Assembly (NCBI GenBank): GCA_015179045.1
Contig: WHUZ01000030.1
Span: 62,001 to 126,000, forward strand
Length of the DNA stretch: 64,000 bases
Direction: 5' to 3'
Source: Kalaharituber pfeilii
Taxonomy: Eukaryota > Ascomycota > Pezizomycetes > Pezizales > Pezizaceae
Part shown: piece by piece, positions 9,835-20,125 of the stretch
How the letters are laid out: each line of letters opens with the position of its first letter
How positions within the stretch are numbered: the stretch's first letter is position 1
The notes under the pieces: generated by a model
What the model saw: the letters and a program-made list of their open reading frames with translations, nothing else
Database searches by the model: none
What the model was told of the DNA's origin: nothing
Program-made: the position numbers and the translations under genes

Positions 9835-12264
9835 CTAACTGGTTTCTGATCTTTTCTCAACAGTGCTTCTTCCTTGTACCCAGGAGGGTACCTCCCTACC
9901 TTCCTTGCCCTTCCACCCCTTCGTTTGGAGCTTTTTCCGAATAGAGTGTTCCGGAGGATGCCATGATAGGTCCAGTTTTAGGTCCTCAAAGTCGTCCTCC
10001 TCACCCATGCTATCTGCTACGGTCATAGTTGGGCTCCATCTCCTGATTTGTCCTGAAATACCCCCAGTTCCACCAGTGGTTTTTAGCTTTGCGTCAAATT
10101 CCAGCTCAAGACTCAGTGACGCTTCTCTAGTTTGCTGCTCCCGCGCATTTAAGAACAGCGGTTGTGGTGGTGGCAATTGCACAGGTTGTAGAGCTTTGGT
10201 GGGACTCAGCTTTGTTGCCGGGCCCCAGTAATTCTCCAGACTGTTCACTGCTTTTGGCGTGGCTTGGTTCGTTCCGTCCTGCACAGAATTTTTCCGCGGC
10301 GACCGAGTTGCGGATTTGGGCGTTTTGGCGACTGTGGGGTTGGGCCTCTTCTTCTTCGGCGTTGTAAAAAGGGCTTGTTCGGAGGGGGTTGGAGTTTTGG
10401 AGGTGCTTGTTGTTGTGGATGTTTTGGTGATGACCGTAGCTGTATCTGACGCCGAATCGGAGTCGGTGCTGAACTGAGCAGTAAGGCGAGGGGGAAGCGG
10501 TACAGGGGGGCCGGCACTGCGGATGGCCGTTTGACGCTTTTTGTAGACTGGCGTTGAGGACGAATCTGTGCTGACGGCCACCCAGGAGGGGACGGGCTCC
10601 GGCAGGGAGAGAACTGCCGCAGTGCTGTCTACTAACGAAGTAGACCCCTTCGAAGCCGCAGCCTTCCCTTCCTTCACCCGCTCCACCTGCTTGTTCATCC
10701 TTTTCTCCCACTCCTCGTCTTTTTCCTTCGACAACCCTACATCGTAAACCTCTACTTTCTCCGTCTGTATCCCAACATCCACCCCATTCCATGACCCCTT
10801 TTCACCCCCTCCACCTCTATTACCCACATCTCCTCTGTCACTGCTGCCACTATCCTGGAATTCGACTATGAGCTTGAAACCATCTCGGCAATATCCGTCC
10901 CCCCAAAACGATAACTTGATCCTATCCCCCCTACTATCCCTTAATCGAATATATTCTCCTGGTTGATCTGGATAAGTCTCTCGTATCGCCTGCTCTAGCT
11001 GTTGTGGTGTGCGCACTCTATCGATTGGAACAGCCCATGTCTCTAGGTCTCCTGCCAGCTGTATCCTCAACCGGGGAACAAGGGGGCTGGAAAGAGGTGG
11101 AGGTGATGCTTCGTCAGATGTATCTCGTGAGCCCTTGATCTGTAGAGCAGTGGGTGCCCGCCTCTCCGCTTTCTGTGCTGCTGCTTGGATGCTGTGTATC
11201 GTGGGTGCTGACTTGGTAGGTGAGATAGCGGGTGACTTCACACAGTTTGTCACGGCCTTATTATCGTTTGTACGTTGCTTCTTTACATGTACGCTCCTGA
11301 ACAAGGATTCAGAAGTGGTAGCCAATTCAATAGGCCTTTTTTGCGTCTTGATGCGCGAGAGATACGCAAAATTTTCGTCACCTGATGACGAAGAGAACTC
11401 TGGCAAATCCGACAATGCCCCTTTCTTCTTTGGTATCACTGTCGTCTTTTCCTTCGCCTTTCCTTTTCCCTTTGTAGATATAGGAGAAGTAGCAGCAGCA
11501 GAGGAGACGGATTGGTTTCTATTCCTCGGCGACGGGAATGGTGCGCATGGAGGTGCTACTGGTGGAGATAAGGTCTTCGTCCTATCCTTCGGCCCAATAG
11601 TTTCTTCCACTTCCTCATCACTGTCATCCGGTACATTCGCCAAATCTATCATCGTTACATCCTCATAGCCCAGTACGTTTTTACCGCTTGAGCCAGTGCC
11701 CCACATTGTGATGGTTGAACCAGTCGCAGTTAATTCCCTTTTCAACGCATCATGTACCATTCCAATGTTCTCCAAAATCTCTTCATCGGTTTCGTCGTCT
11801 TCTACTACCCTTCTTTTCCTCATTTTATTCTTGCCTTCCTGTTCATATTCCTCCATCTCGTGCGATTTCCCCTTCTTTTCGGTGTCATCTCCAGCTCCTC
11901 CAAACCCAATGTTTTCGCCCATGGCCTCATTTTCCTCTTGTCCCACTTGACCTTCTAATCCTACTACGTCATCACTCTTTCTTTTCCCCTTCTTCCCTGT
12001 CTTGGATTTCCCAACTGGACTTCCCCCAATTGTCATAACCACATCTCCATCGACATCAGAATCAGCTCGGATTGCGGCCTCAAGGTCTAGTGGATGAGGA
12101 ACATAGCTCCTCATATACACCGCCTCGGATCTCCGTGCACGGGTGGATGCAATAGTAGGCTCAGGGGGAGTATCATAGCCTCCTATCGGTGGGGACGGGA
12201 GAGGTGGGGTGGTTGGGTGGTTATTAGGTGTGCGGTGAAGGAGAGTTGGAAGTTGTCGAACCAT
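9835..12264 (-). CDS. Unrecognised 809-residue protein with possible PB1/ubiquitin-like domain
   Basis: A single uninterrupted open frame of 809 codons, starting at the ATG complementary to 12262-12264. Most of it is charged and low complexity. Basic patches that could be nuclear-localisation signals (KKGKRKS near 91, MRKRR near 148) alternate with acidic ones. A compact segment at about 398-470 begins RLRIQLAGDLETWAVPIDRV, continues with a helix (TPQQLEQAIRETYP), then IRLRDSRGDRIKLSFWGDGY, and ends in a strand (FKLIVEFQ). This beta-beta-helix-beta layout resembles PB1 or other ubiquitin-like folds, but I cannot name the family. A second conserved-looking stretch is the C-terminal ~60 residues (EDLKLDLSWHPPEH). 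A 221-codon open frame on the same strand in another frame (10127-10792) is a shadow. Function unknown; a nuclear scaffold role would be guesswork. The unbroken length strongly supports a real gene. Confidence 0.75.
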   Translation of the reverse strand: MVRQLPTLLHRTPNNHPTTPPLPSPPIGGYDTPPEPTIASTRARRSEAVYMRSYVPHPLDLEAAIRADSDVDGDVVMTIGGSPVGKSKTGKKGKRKSDDVVGLEGQVGQEENEAMGENIGFGGAGDDTEKKGKSHEMEEYEQEGKNKMRKRRVVEDDETDEEILENIGMVHDALKRELTATGSTITMWGTGSSGKNVLGYEDVTMIDLANVPDDSDEEVEETIGPKDRTKTLSPPVAPPCAPFPSPRNRNQSVSSAAATSPISTKGKGKAKEKTTVIPKKKGALSDLPEFSSSSGDENFAYLSRIKTQKRPIELATTSESLFRSVHVKKQRTNDNKAVTNCVKSPAISPTKSAPTIHSIQAAAQKAERRAPTALQIKGSRDTSDEASPPPLSSPLVPRLRIQLAGDLETWAVPIDRVRTPQQLEQAIRETYPDQPGEYIRLRDSRGDRIKLSFWGDGYCRDGFKLIVEFQDSGSSDRGDVGNRGGGGEKGSWNGVDVGIQTEKVEVYDVGLSKEKDEEWEKRMNKQVERVKEGKAAASKGSTSLVDSTAAVLSLPEPVPSWVAVSTDSSSTPVYKKRQTAIRSAGPPVPLPPRLTAQFSTDSDSASDTATVITKTSTTTSTSKTPTPSEQALFTTPKKKRPNPTVAKTPKSATRSPRKNSVQDGTNQATPKAVNSLENYWGPATKLSPTKALQPVQLPPPQPLFLNAREQQTREASLSLELEFDAKLKTTGGTGGISGQIRRWSPTMTVADSMGEEDDFEDLKLDLSWHPPEHSIRKKLQTKGWKGKEGREVPSWVQGRSTVEKRSETS

Positions 12265-13079
12265 AATAACGGCGATTTAGCGCTACTGTTATCTGGATTA
12301 GGAATCGCCAGGTGAGTTTAATGTGTCAGCCGCTTCGTATAGTGTTGACACAATATTTTCCCGTATGTGTATATCAGTATATCGCTCCGCCCTATATATT
12401 ATATCTCTATATGATTTGAAATGCAGCAAACATAATCAAATTCGCATAAGTGCACCTTCCGGCCCCCACCCTCGCCCACCGCAGAGCCGCACTGTTGTGC
12501 TCTCAATTGATTGGGCTGTTTGGGGGATAAAGGGTGTTATTCTGATGGTGGTGACGTTTACGGCTGGTTATTGTCGGAGTTGGTTGCTTGGTATCGTCAG
12601 TAGCTTAACTTTGATTGACAGCTTGTGGGGATAAAGTTGGGGAGCTAGGAAGTTAATCTTACTACTGTAGGTGGCCTGTGTATTGGGCTGGGAGTGAGCT
12701 CTTGTCGAAGTATAAAGGCGCAGGAAGGCAAGCAACGATGTATTAACTACTTGGCTATGGGGCTGCATGGGATTTCAAGTGGATGGGGACATTACTGAAA
12801 TAAAGAATGAGGAAGCGGGTAAGGCTAAGGAACTCAATAGGGTTGTTGTGCTCGCTGTGAGTGTTGTGAAAGCGTGTGTATGCATGCAGCTTGTGTGAGG
12901 TGTGTGCGATTGCGGCTGTGCCACTGTGCGACTGTGCGGAGTGAGCTAATCTGTGTGAAGCATCGCGTGGGAATGCGGTAGACCGCACTCGAGACAGTGG
13001 TGGAGTGGGATGGGATACAGCACGATACGCAGAAGGCGCAATACATGCAGTTAACTCCTGGCAAGTATCACCAACCATG

Positions 13080-13400
13080 GAGCAATTGATATTGCAGAAT
13101 GAGACAGGAATTGGAAAGGGTTAGCGAGGAAATAGCCGCGCGTGGGTGCGTGCGTGCGTGGGTGCGTGCGTGCGCTATCTCTGTACGCGAGGGATCGTAG
13201 TAGGTGAGTGGAGATGGAGTACGATGTAGGGTGGACAATTGGGTGGACAATTAGGATTCGGCATGCTATCTCAAGATGTGCACCTTATGTATGCCACATT
13301 GACTTCTCCAGGGTTTCGTTTCATCAAAGTTTCACCCCCATGTACTGATAATTTCTTGGTTTTCAGTCATATCTTTGTTTTTCAGCAGAAGTGTCTAGAA
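13080..13400. repeat. Diverged dispersed repeat, copy 1
   Basis: This segment shares with 15155-15510, in the same order, the strings TTGATATTGCAG, GGAATTGGAAAGGG, CGTAGTAGGT, ACGATGTAG, AGGGTGG, TCTCAAGATG and GGGTTTCGTTTCAT. The matches are separated by unequal gaps, so the copies are old and indel-rich. No coding content or terminal repeats could be defined; the family is unknown. Confidence 0.45.
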
Positions 13401-15154
13401 ACATTTTTCAACCTGGTTCGAACGACAACTGAACGGGGGATTACCTCAGTATCTGCTTTTGTCGGCAAGCAAATGCCAGGGGCATTAGAGTCTTCTGTTG
13501 TGATCTCTAGAGTCCCTGCCGGCGTGTGAGCAGGTTCTCCCTGGAGCTCGTTGCAGACTTTTATACCCATTTTCTCGTAATCAATTGATGGGGTACAAGG
13601 GGCTTGAACTTGTAAGTGCATATGGCTTCAGATGGACCAGGTCTATAAATATGGTCAGAGGAGGAAGTCTGGCTGAGCTGGGCGTGGAATGCTAAAGCGA
13701 GCGGTGCTGTTCAGTTTTGATATAAAGGGGTTGTAGGTACACGGGAGAGAGGTTGTGGCTGCATGTACAGGTGCGGAAAGTGAGCTCGTGCCAATGCTTG
13801 CGCGTATGCTGTGGTTGTCATTTTTTGTTTGTCAACGTTCTGAATTTATGCTTGTAATATTGTTTGCTTTGAGCGATAGGAGGGAACAAGTAGTTCTCAA
13901 TGCCGCTCTGCACGATGGGTGAGTTCTACCAGCAGTCGCTCAAGCAGCCACTCAAGCAACTCCTCCCTCTGCTATTCACCCCCATCATCCACCGCAATAA
14001 ATAAAAAAAAGCTCACTATTCTCACCGTATGTTTTTCCTTCTGGATCTAGGCAGGCAAACATCTCTTGGCGTCGATGCGACTTGGCAAGGCTAATGATGG
14101 CCTGGACCTCGGCATTCATTTACCGGTAGTTGTTAGCATGGGAACAGCTGTGGTCGCTCATTTGATTGATATTTCGGGGGTTCCGAGGTCGGACATCACA
14201 CACCCGCAGCAGGCAGCCCCTGTCACCGGCATCCCTGCATAAGCCACGATAGCCACGAGTTCGGCAGCGGAAGGACTTGAGACGTTGCCGACATACCAAG
14301 CCGGTTAGCTAGTGCCGACACGGCATCGCTTGACATTAGTCTGTTAATGCCCCATCGACATGCCGTCCTATGATATAGGCATTGCATTCCTGATATTGCC
14401 ATAGTCCCTGCCGCTCTCATTCGCTCTCCCTAGTCCCGTGTGCCCCCGTCTGCTCTGATGTTGATATTGCCGTTGTTTCCCATGTCGATGGCTTCTGTTG
14501 CATGCCAGTATATATATAATGGCCCTGGGCCCACTCCTGTAGATAGATAGTCTGTCTAGACCCGTCCGGATCCTGATCATTCCATTAGCTAGCTCCCCAC
14601 TGGCTTCCATTGCGCCGCCCTGCGCCGCCGCCGCCTTCGTACCCCTTGGTCAAAGCCATAGCCACGTAGTTAGATACAACTACCCGCCTTCCCGATCGTG
14701 GACATCAGAAGAGTGAAGCGTGCGATAAAAAGGCATACAAGGGGGAACAAACTGAAGGAAAATGTTGAAACGCTAGGAGGTTGTGATATTTTCTCGACAT
14801 CTATTTTTTGAATTCTGTTAAGTTTGTCACGTCACATTGGAGTGAGTAGTTCGATAGGAAAGGGTTAGCTCCCGCCCGGAACAGAGGGCTAGATACATGT
14901 ATGCCGGTTGGCGGGTTCGCCAGTTCCTTGAATCTCTACGTATGTTGGGTTTAGTTGATTAGAACAGGAAATTATTCTTTTTGCTGTCGTTATAATAGTT
15001 TTGTCCTCCCGTTTATGTCCCTTCTTTTCTTTTCTTTTCTTTTTTTTTACAACTTTTCTGGCTGGGTGTTAGTGCGAAGGCATCTCATGTTTTTTTTTTT
15101 GTCCATCAAAAACCACTCTACTGTTGCTTATAGGTTATCAGCAGCCATGAAGCG

Positions 15155-15510
15155 AGGTTGATATTGCAGCATAAGATAAAAGATTGAACATTCCACTTCT
15201 TTGAGGGATCGGAATTGGAAAGGGGCGTAGTCGTAGTAGGTAAAACTGTCACGAGTCCCAGGGGGGTGGGCGGACGGGGGGGAACGATGTAGCTAGCTAC
15301 ACATGCGGGGCTATTCCGAGAACTGCACATGCGGCCGCAGATGCGAACATGTTAGGGTGGGATAAATTGAGAGTTCATGTAAAATTCGGTAACGTGATCT
15401 CAAGATGCATACACTTCGTTGTTTATACCCACCTCGAACATCTTGAAGGGGGGTTTCGTTTCATGCCGAGTTTGATCCCCAACTTCAGCAAAAAGCGGAG
15501 CTGCTGATAT
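15155..15510. repeat. Diverged dispersed repeat, copy 2
   Basis: Second copy of the repeat described at 13080-13400, same orientation, with longer spacing between the shared strings. It also contains a G-rich insert (about 15260-15283) absent from copy 1. Boundaries are approximate. Confidence 0.45.
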
Positions 15511-16215
15511 CAATGCCTTTTTTTTCGTCTGCGGATTTGATGCAAACGAGAACCTGAACCGAACCCTCAGTGCTTACTTTTTTTGTCGTTAAGAATACTT
15601 CAGCAAATTCCAGGGTCTTTGATATCCGCCCTGATCAGAGCAAGGAAACAACGGCACGGCACGTTGGCGCAGCGGGAGCTAGAAAACTTAGCAGTCCTGG
15701 GTGCTGTGGGAGGGATCAACGACGAAAGTTCTGACGAAGGGGAACAAGAACACATAAAGGTGAAAGAAACTAGAGATCAGGACACAAGACGAAGACCGGT
15801 TTACTATAACTTAAGAGGACGACAAAATAACTGTAAGACTGAACAGAATAACAACCTCGTTATACTGTGACCATCCACGGCGATGATGATTGATGATGAT
15901 GATGATCAGAGAAGGCCCTCTCCTCTCCCTCAAGATATACCCGTAACCTTCTGGTACCCCCTTCCCTCTTGGGTAGTCTCCTCCCCCAGGCTGTCATCCA
16001 CCGTTGCATCTCAAGTGCCAAGATTCCCACAAGTGCGGCAACAGCACCCTATCTAAATTTAGCCGCCGTGCAAACAAGTTTAGTCTAGTCAACGTGCTAG
16101 CTCAAAATTAATTTACCTCTTTCGGCAGCGAGCACTTTTTATTTATTATACATGAAGTCGGTTCCAAGAGTGCTAGGAGATCATCTAACCTTTTATTCCC
16201 ACTTCAACTACTAGA

Positions 16216-19122
16216 TTACCCTCCACCACCCTTGCTCCTTGCGCCCCCAAATTCCAATCGCTTCTGTCCCCGCTCTATCCCACCTGTAGCACCTTTTCCG
16301 CCCCTGCCTCTCCCAGCGCCTCCCCTGCCTCCCCGCTCTCCTTCTCGATCTCGATCTCTCTCACGCTCCCGCCCCCGTTCCCGCGCTCTCGCTTCCTCCT
16401 CCTCGTCCTCCATGAGCCCCTTTGCAAAATGCCAATCCTCGTGCTCTACACGTTGAATAATGGGTACGGGGTGGATGCATTTCGGGCAATTATAAAAGTC
16501 GTCTGAATGGGTGTCGTCTGTAGTCGTAGGTGGGGAAGATGGACGGTGGGGTAGTGTGGGAGGGCTGGGGGAAGGGGAGGGGCGATTGAAGAAGCGTCGG
16601 GTGGACGGATTATGGATCGCTTTTGGCTGTGGTGTTGGTGTGGGATTGGCAGCTGCTGCTGCTTGCGAAGGCTGAGGAAGAGAGGGTGGAATTGGCGGAG
16701 TGCGCGCAAAGAAACGGGAGATGGATTCCTGGTCATTTTGTAACGTTGGCGGGGGGGGCGGGAGTGTATCAGCATGTGGGAGATTCCTTGGCGGCACAAG
16801 TTCCGTGGGGAGACTAGGAGATGCGGGTCTGGAGTGCGCATCTGGACCGGGATCAAGGTTCATCACTTCACCGGCGATGTCGTAGACGTCATCGTGTTCA
16901 TCGAGATCGTCGTGTTCGCAATCATAGTCAGGTTCATAGACTTGTTCCTCCACATTGTGCTTGTGCACGCGGTTTTCGCCTTCCTCCTCCTCATCGCTCT
17001 CAGCGACTCCATTCCGCAGACCTTCCGCTTCGGCCTCCTCAGGCTTTCCAGCGCCTCCAGCAGCCGCCGCACCCGTAGTCACGCCTCTACTCCCACTCCC
17101 CTCTCCACTAGTCGTCCCAAAAAACCTTCTTATTCCCCCTTGCTCCTCCTCTACCCTCCTCCTCTTCCTCCTTGCCTCCTCCTCATCCCCAGCGCCAATC
17201 CCCCCACTCAGACTTTTATCCCCCGCCCTCGCCCTCATCCCCCTCACCAAAAAACCTTCAATCCGCCCCCTCTGCCCCTCCGCATCCTCAAACGCTCCGA
17301 CCTGCAAACTCAATCCCACACATGGATACCCCCTACCCTCTGCCTCCACCTGCCTCAGCAGCCCTTCCGCTAACGCCGTCACCATCTCCTCGCTCAACTC
17401 CCCTGCATTTGGAATCGCACACTGCTTGCTTTTACTCCCGTGATATGCTCTATGCGACAGAGTCATTGTCCTAGGCCTGCGTCCACCGGGGGCCATACAC
17501 CCTTCTTCTCTCAGGCGTCCGCAGATGTCGGCGGCAAAGATGCGTAGCCACGGGATGGCTGCGTCGTGCGATTTGATGACGGGCCGGAAGGACTTGGCGG
17601 AGAGCATGGACTTGATGAGGGTGCGGGGGTTGACCTCAGATTTGTCGATGCCACGAATAGTCGAGTACACCCAGTGAGCAATGTCAGGGGGAAGCTTAGA
17701 GGTGAAGGCGGAGAGGGGGAGCGTGAGGAGAGAGGGGATGGAGTCCGTGGAGAGGGAGGAGGAGATGTGTTCACCGAGTTTGCCTCCCAGGTTGCGGACT
17801 GCTCAGTTCCAAAGTCTCATGGTCAGCCCTCCGTATTCATAGGAGAAGAAAGGGAAACAGGAGTGGGAAATGGATCAGATAAATTTACTTTTCGTAAACT
17901 TAATCCCACTCATAAACGGCCCCACCGCCTTAGCCCTCACAACCGTTTGATTGTTCGGCTTCATGAACCCGCTCGCCAGTTTCGCAAGCATCTTATTACC
18001 AGCGATGCCGGCGCTGCAAGTGTATCGTAGCTTCTCTCTCACCTGGGTCCTAATCTCCTTTACAATTTCTGCTCCGATTGACAGCGCCACATCTCCCCAA
18101 TCGAGATTGGCAAGCTCATCTGCGCCCTCGTCGAGTGGGACTAGAGTGCTGCCGTGCCAGTCTAAGCCATCGCCATCAGGAGAAGGCGGAAGAGGCATTT
18201 GCGAGCTGGGATCTCCGTACGGCGGGGCACGCTTCTCGCCTAGGAGATCGGGGTATCGTGCCACGAGACGGTCGTAGACCATTGCGGACAGATCAAGGAA
18301 GCTCTCGTCGATGGACGCCTTCTCGACCCTGTCACAGTGCTGCCGGAATATGCTCAGGATCTTCTTACTCTCAATTCGGTAAGGATCCAGACATGCTTTA
18401 GAGGAAGCGATTTCTTCCGCGGCGTTTGGGCGATATGACCAGACTGTGTCGCCGGCTTTCCAGGTTGCGACGTGCACGAGGTGGAGGGAAGGACAGATCT
18501 TGAGAGCTTCCGTCGCGGAGACGTGCCGGGAAGTGAGGCCGTGGGAGCGAGCGGGGTAGTTAATGGCGATGAGGTCTGTGGGGGAGAATTGGATTGAATT
18601 GGGTGAGTAAGGGGCCTATGGTAGAAGATGAGGAGGGAGGCATACTGGCCCATTGCTGAACTGCCAAGGGCTCGTTTTCGTCAAGGCCGAGGCGAACAGT
18701 CTCGCATTGCGCCTGTGTGTCCAACCGTCCCGATGTCATCAGCATGCATTCCCCCTCACTCCCCTCTTCCTGTCCCATGCATCTTCCTGTCCCATGCACT
18801 GAAGACCAAAAAAACACACATACATACATAGAAAGCATCCAAGTCACTACATATATCACCAGTAAGCATTTAGCCCGCGCACACATATCCTACTGGCAAC
18901 CCGTAGCATGGGGGGGGGGGGGGGGGGGGGGGGTTGTAGTGATCTCAAGGGAGAGAAAGGGAAGGTGGGTTCCGTGAGAGTAAGGAGAGAAGGGGAAGGA
19001 GCAGAGCGGGGGACCTAAAAGCTCTTTACATACACATGTGCAATGACCCTCAGCGGCGTCTCGACGCTGTACTTTTTGAGTCGGTCAAGATCCTTATAGG
19101 TATACTCCGACCTTGCGCCCAT
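16216..19122 (-). CDS. rad30: DNA polymerase eta (Rad30), Y-family translesion polymerase
   Basis: Five exons (19034-19122, 18828-18846, 18646-18712, 17889-18575, 16216-17798) join in phase to 814 residues. The start gives MGARSEYTYKDL, typical of Pol eta. Motif I, HVDLDAFYAQCE, carries the first metal-binding Asp and is split over exons 1-3; exon 2 is only 19 nt. Further Y-family features are LIAINYPAR after residue 58, KASIDESFLDLS (catalytic Asp-Glu), SAGIAGNKMLAKLASG and IRNLGGKLG at 288. The C-terminus has a UBZ ubiquitin-binding zinc finger at about 713-738 (C715, C718, H730, H734). Three PIP-box-like motifs precede it: QGGIRRFF at 497, QESISRFF at 634, and a weaker STRRFF at 676. Family role: error-free bypass of UV dimers in the nucleus, recruited by ubiquitinated PCNA. 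An Arg/Asp/Gly-rich tail follows the UBZ. Intron 1 (18847-19033) contains a G24/C24 run. Phases agree at all four junctions. Confidence 0.92.
18910..18933. repeat. G24 homopolymer inside intron 1 of the Pol eta gene
   Basis: A pure run of 24 G on the plus strand, so C24 on the sense strand of the rad30 transcript. It lies within the 187-bp first intron (18847-19033), about 60 bases from the 3' splice site. Confidence 0.9.
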
Positions 19123-20125
19123 CTTTTCTATTCGAATTTTCCTACGATCTTTCTCTTTTCTTATCCTTATTCATTCCCTGCCGTTTTATTAAGATTTGCA
19201 TCCCACCCCACTCTACTGCTTCTCCTGTGTACCTATTAGCACGTTTTCGACAACCTTATTCGTTCTTAGTAGTGGAAGGTACATTACGTATTATCCCGTG
19301 CAGGTACGCGCGCGCGCGCAAATGTTCCCCGCAATTTTGTGAAGCGGCTCAAAAAAGAGTTACAACAATAATTAGAATAAAGTTCATTTTATCAGTTTGA
19401 GCCTGCACAATCGATGCATTTATGGTTCCGGCGCAGGAGGTGGGGCGCGGGATGACGCGACTCACCCTCTCACGCGTTCCTTGTGCGTGGCACATATGTA
19501 TGGCGCGCCAAGAGGACGGTGTGTTGGTGGCGGGTTCCGCATTCGGAAGTGTAAGTGGGCTTCGGCAAGCACGTGATTTTGCTGTGCTTCCTAGCTTACA
19601 TTTCCCACACCACCTAAAAGATTTACTGTCCTCTGCTACATATCGTCAGTAACAAGTACTAGTAGTATATATACATGGCCCTAGATCCAAGGGATGCTTT
19701 TATACTCTATAAATCCGTATCAATTATGCATCCCACTTGCTACGGTAGTAGCAGTAAATATGATACCAAATGATGTACTGAATGCTTTGCGCCACTGTGA
19801 TCCTAAGGTATCGTCGTTTTACTTTCATATCTGCACCCTTCAAGCTCGATTTGATTAGGTTTGTTTGAATTCGTCTCAAGCAATACGTTCACAGCACCAA
19901 CCCTAAAACACTCCCCCCATAGATACATCATATGCCTTTCCACAAACACTTCTTCCAAATTGCTGTCCCTCGTCCTCTTGCCCTTCTAAGCAAATCATAT
20001 TCAAAACTCCACAATGCAGTAGTTCATAAACAAAGATATACATCTCCCCCTCCTTTTATTTCCCTTCCTCCTTCCTCCCTCTTGTCCTCATCCCTGCCCC
20101 TCGTACCCCCCGCTTCTCTCTCTCC
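19123..20125. other. Intergenic region, no supported gene
   Basis: One kilobase between the Pol eta start and the end of the phosphatase gene, both on the minus strand, so it holds the Pol eta promoter and the phosphatase 3' UTR. A short CG-alternating run (GCGCGCGCGC) is at about 19308-19319. No gene seen. Confidence 0.6.

Larger units (their letters stand above)
12265..16215. other. Intergenic region with two diverged repeat copies, no supported gene
   Basis: Nearly 4 kb without a convincing gene. A GTGCGTGCGTGG tandem lies at about 13139-13172. Two segments at about 13080-13400 and 15155-15510 share a series of short matches in the same order (listed as a repeat). A 95-codon open frame at 15583-15870 lacks an ATG start and any recognisable domain. 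A GAT microsatellite is at about 15886-15905. Confidence 0.5.

Noticed and set aside
11009..11668. 219-codon plus-strand open frame
   Set aside because: Antisense shadow of the 809-codon minus-strand gene.
15583..15870. 95-codon open frame ending RRRPVYYNLRGRQNN
   Set aside because: No ATG start, no recognised domain, in repeat-bearing intergenic DNA. It could be an element remnant but I cannot support a call.
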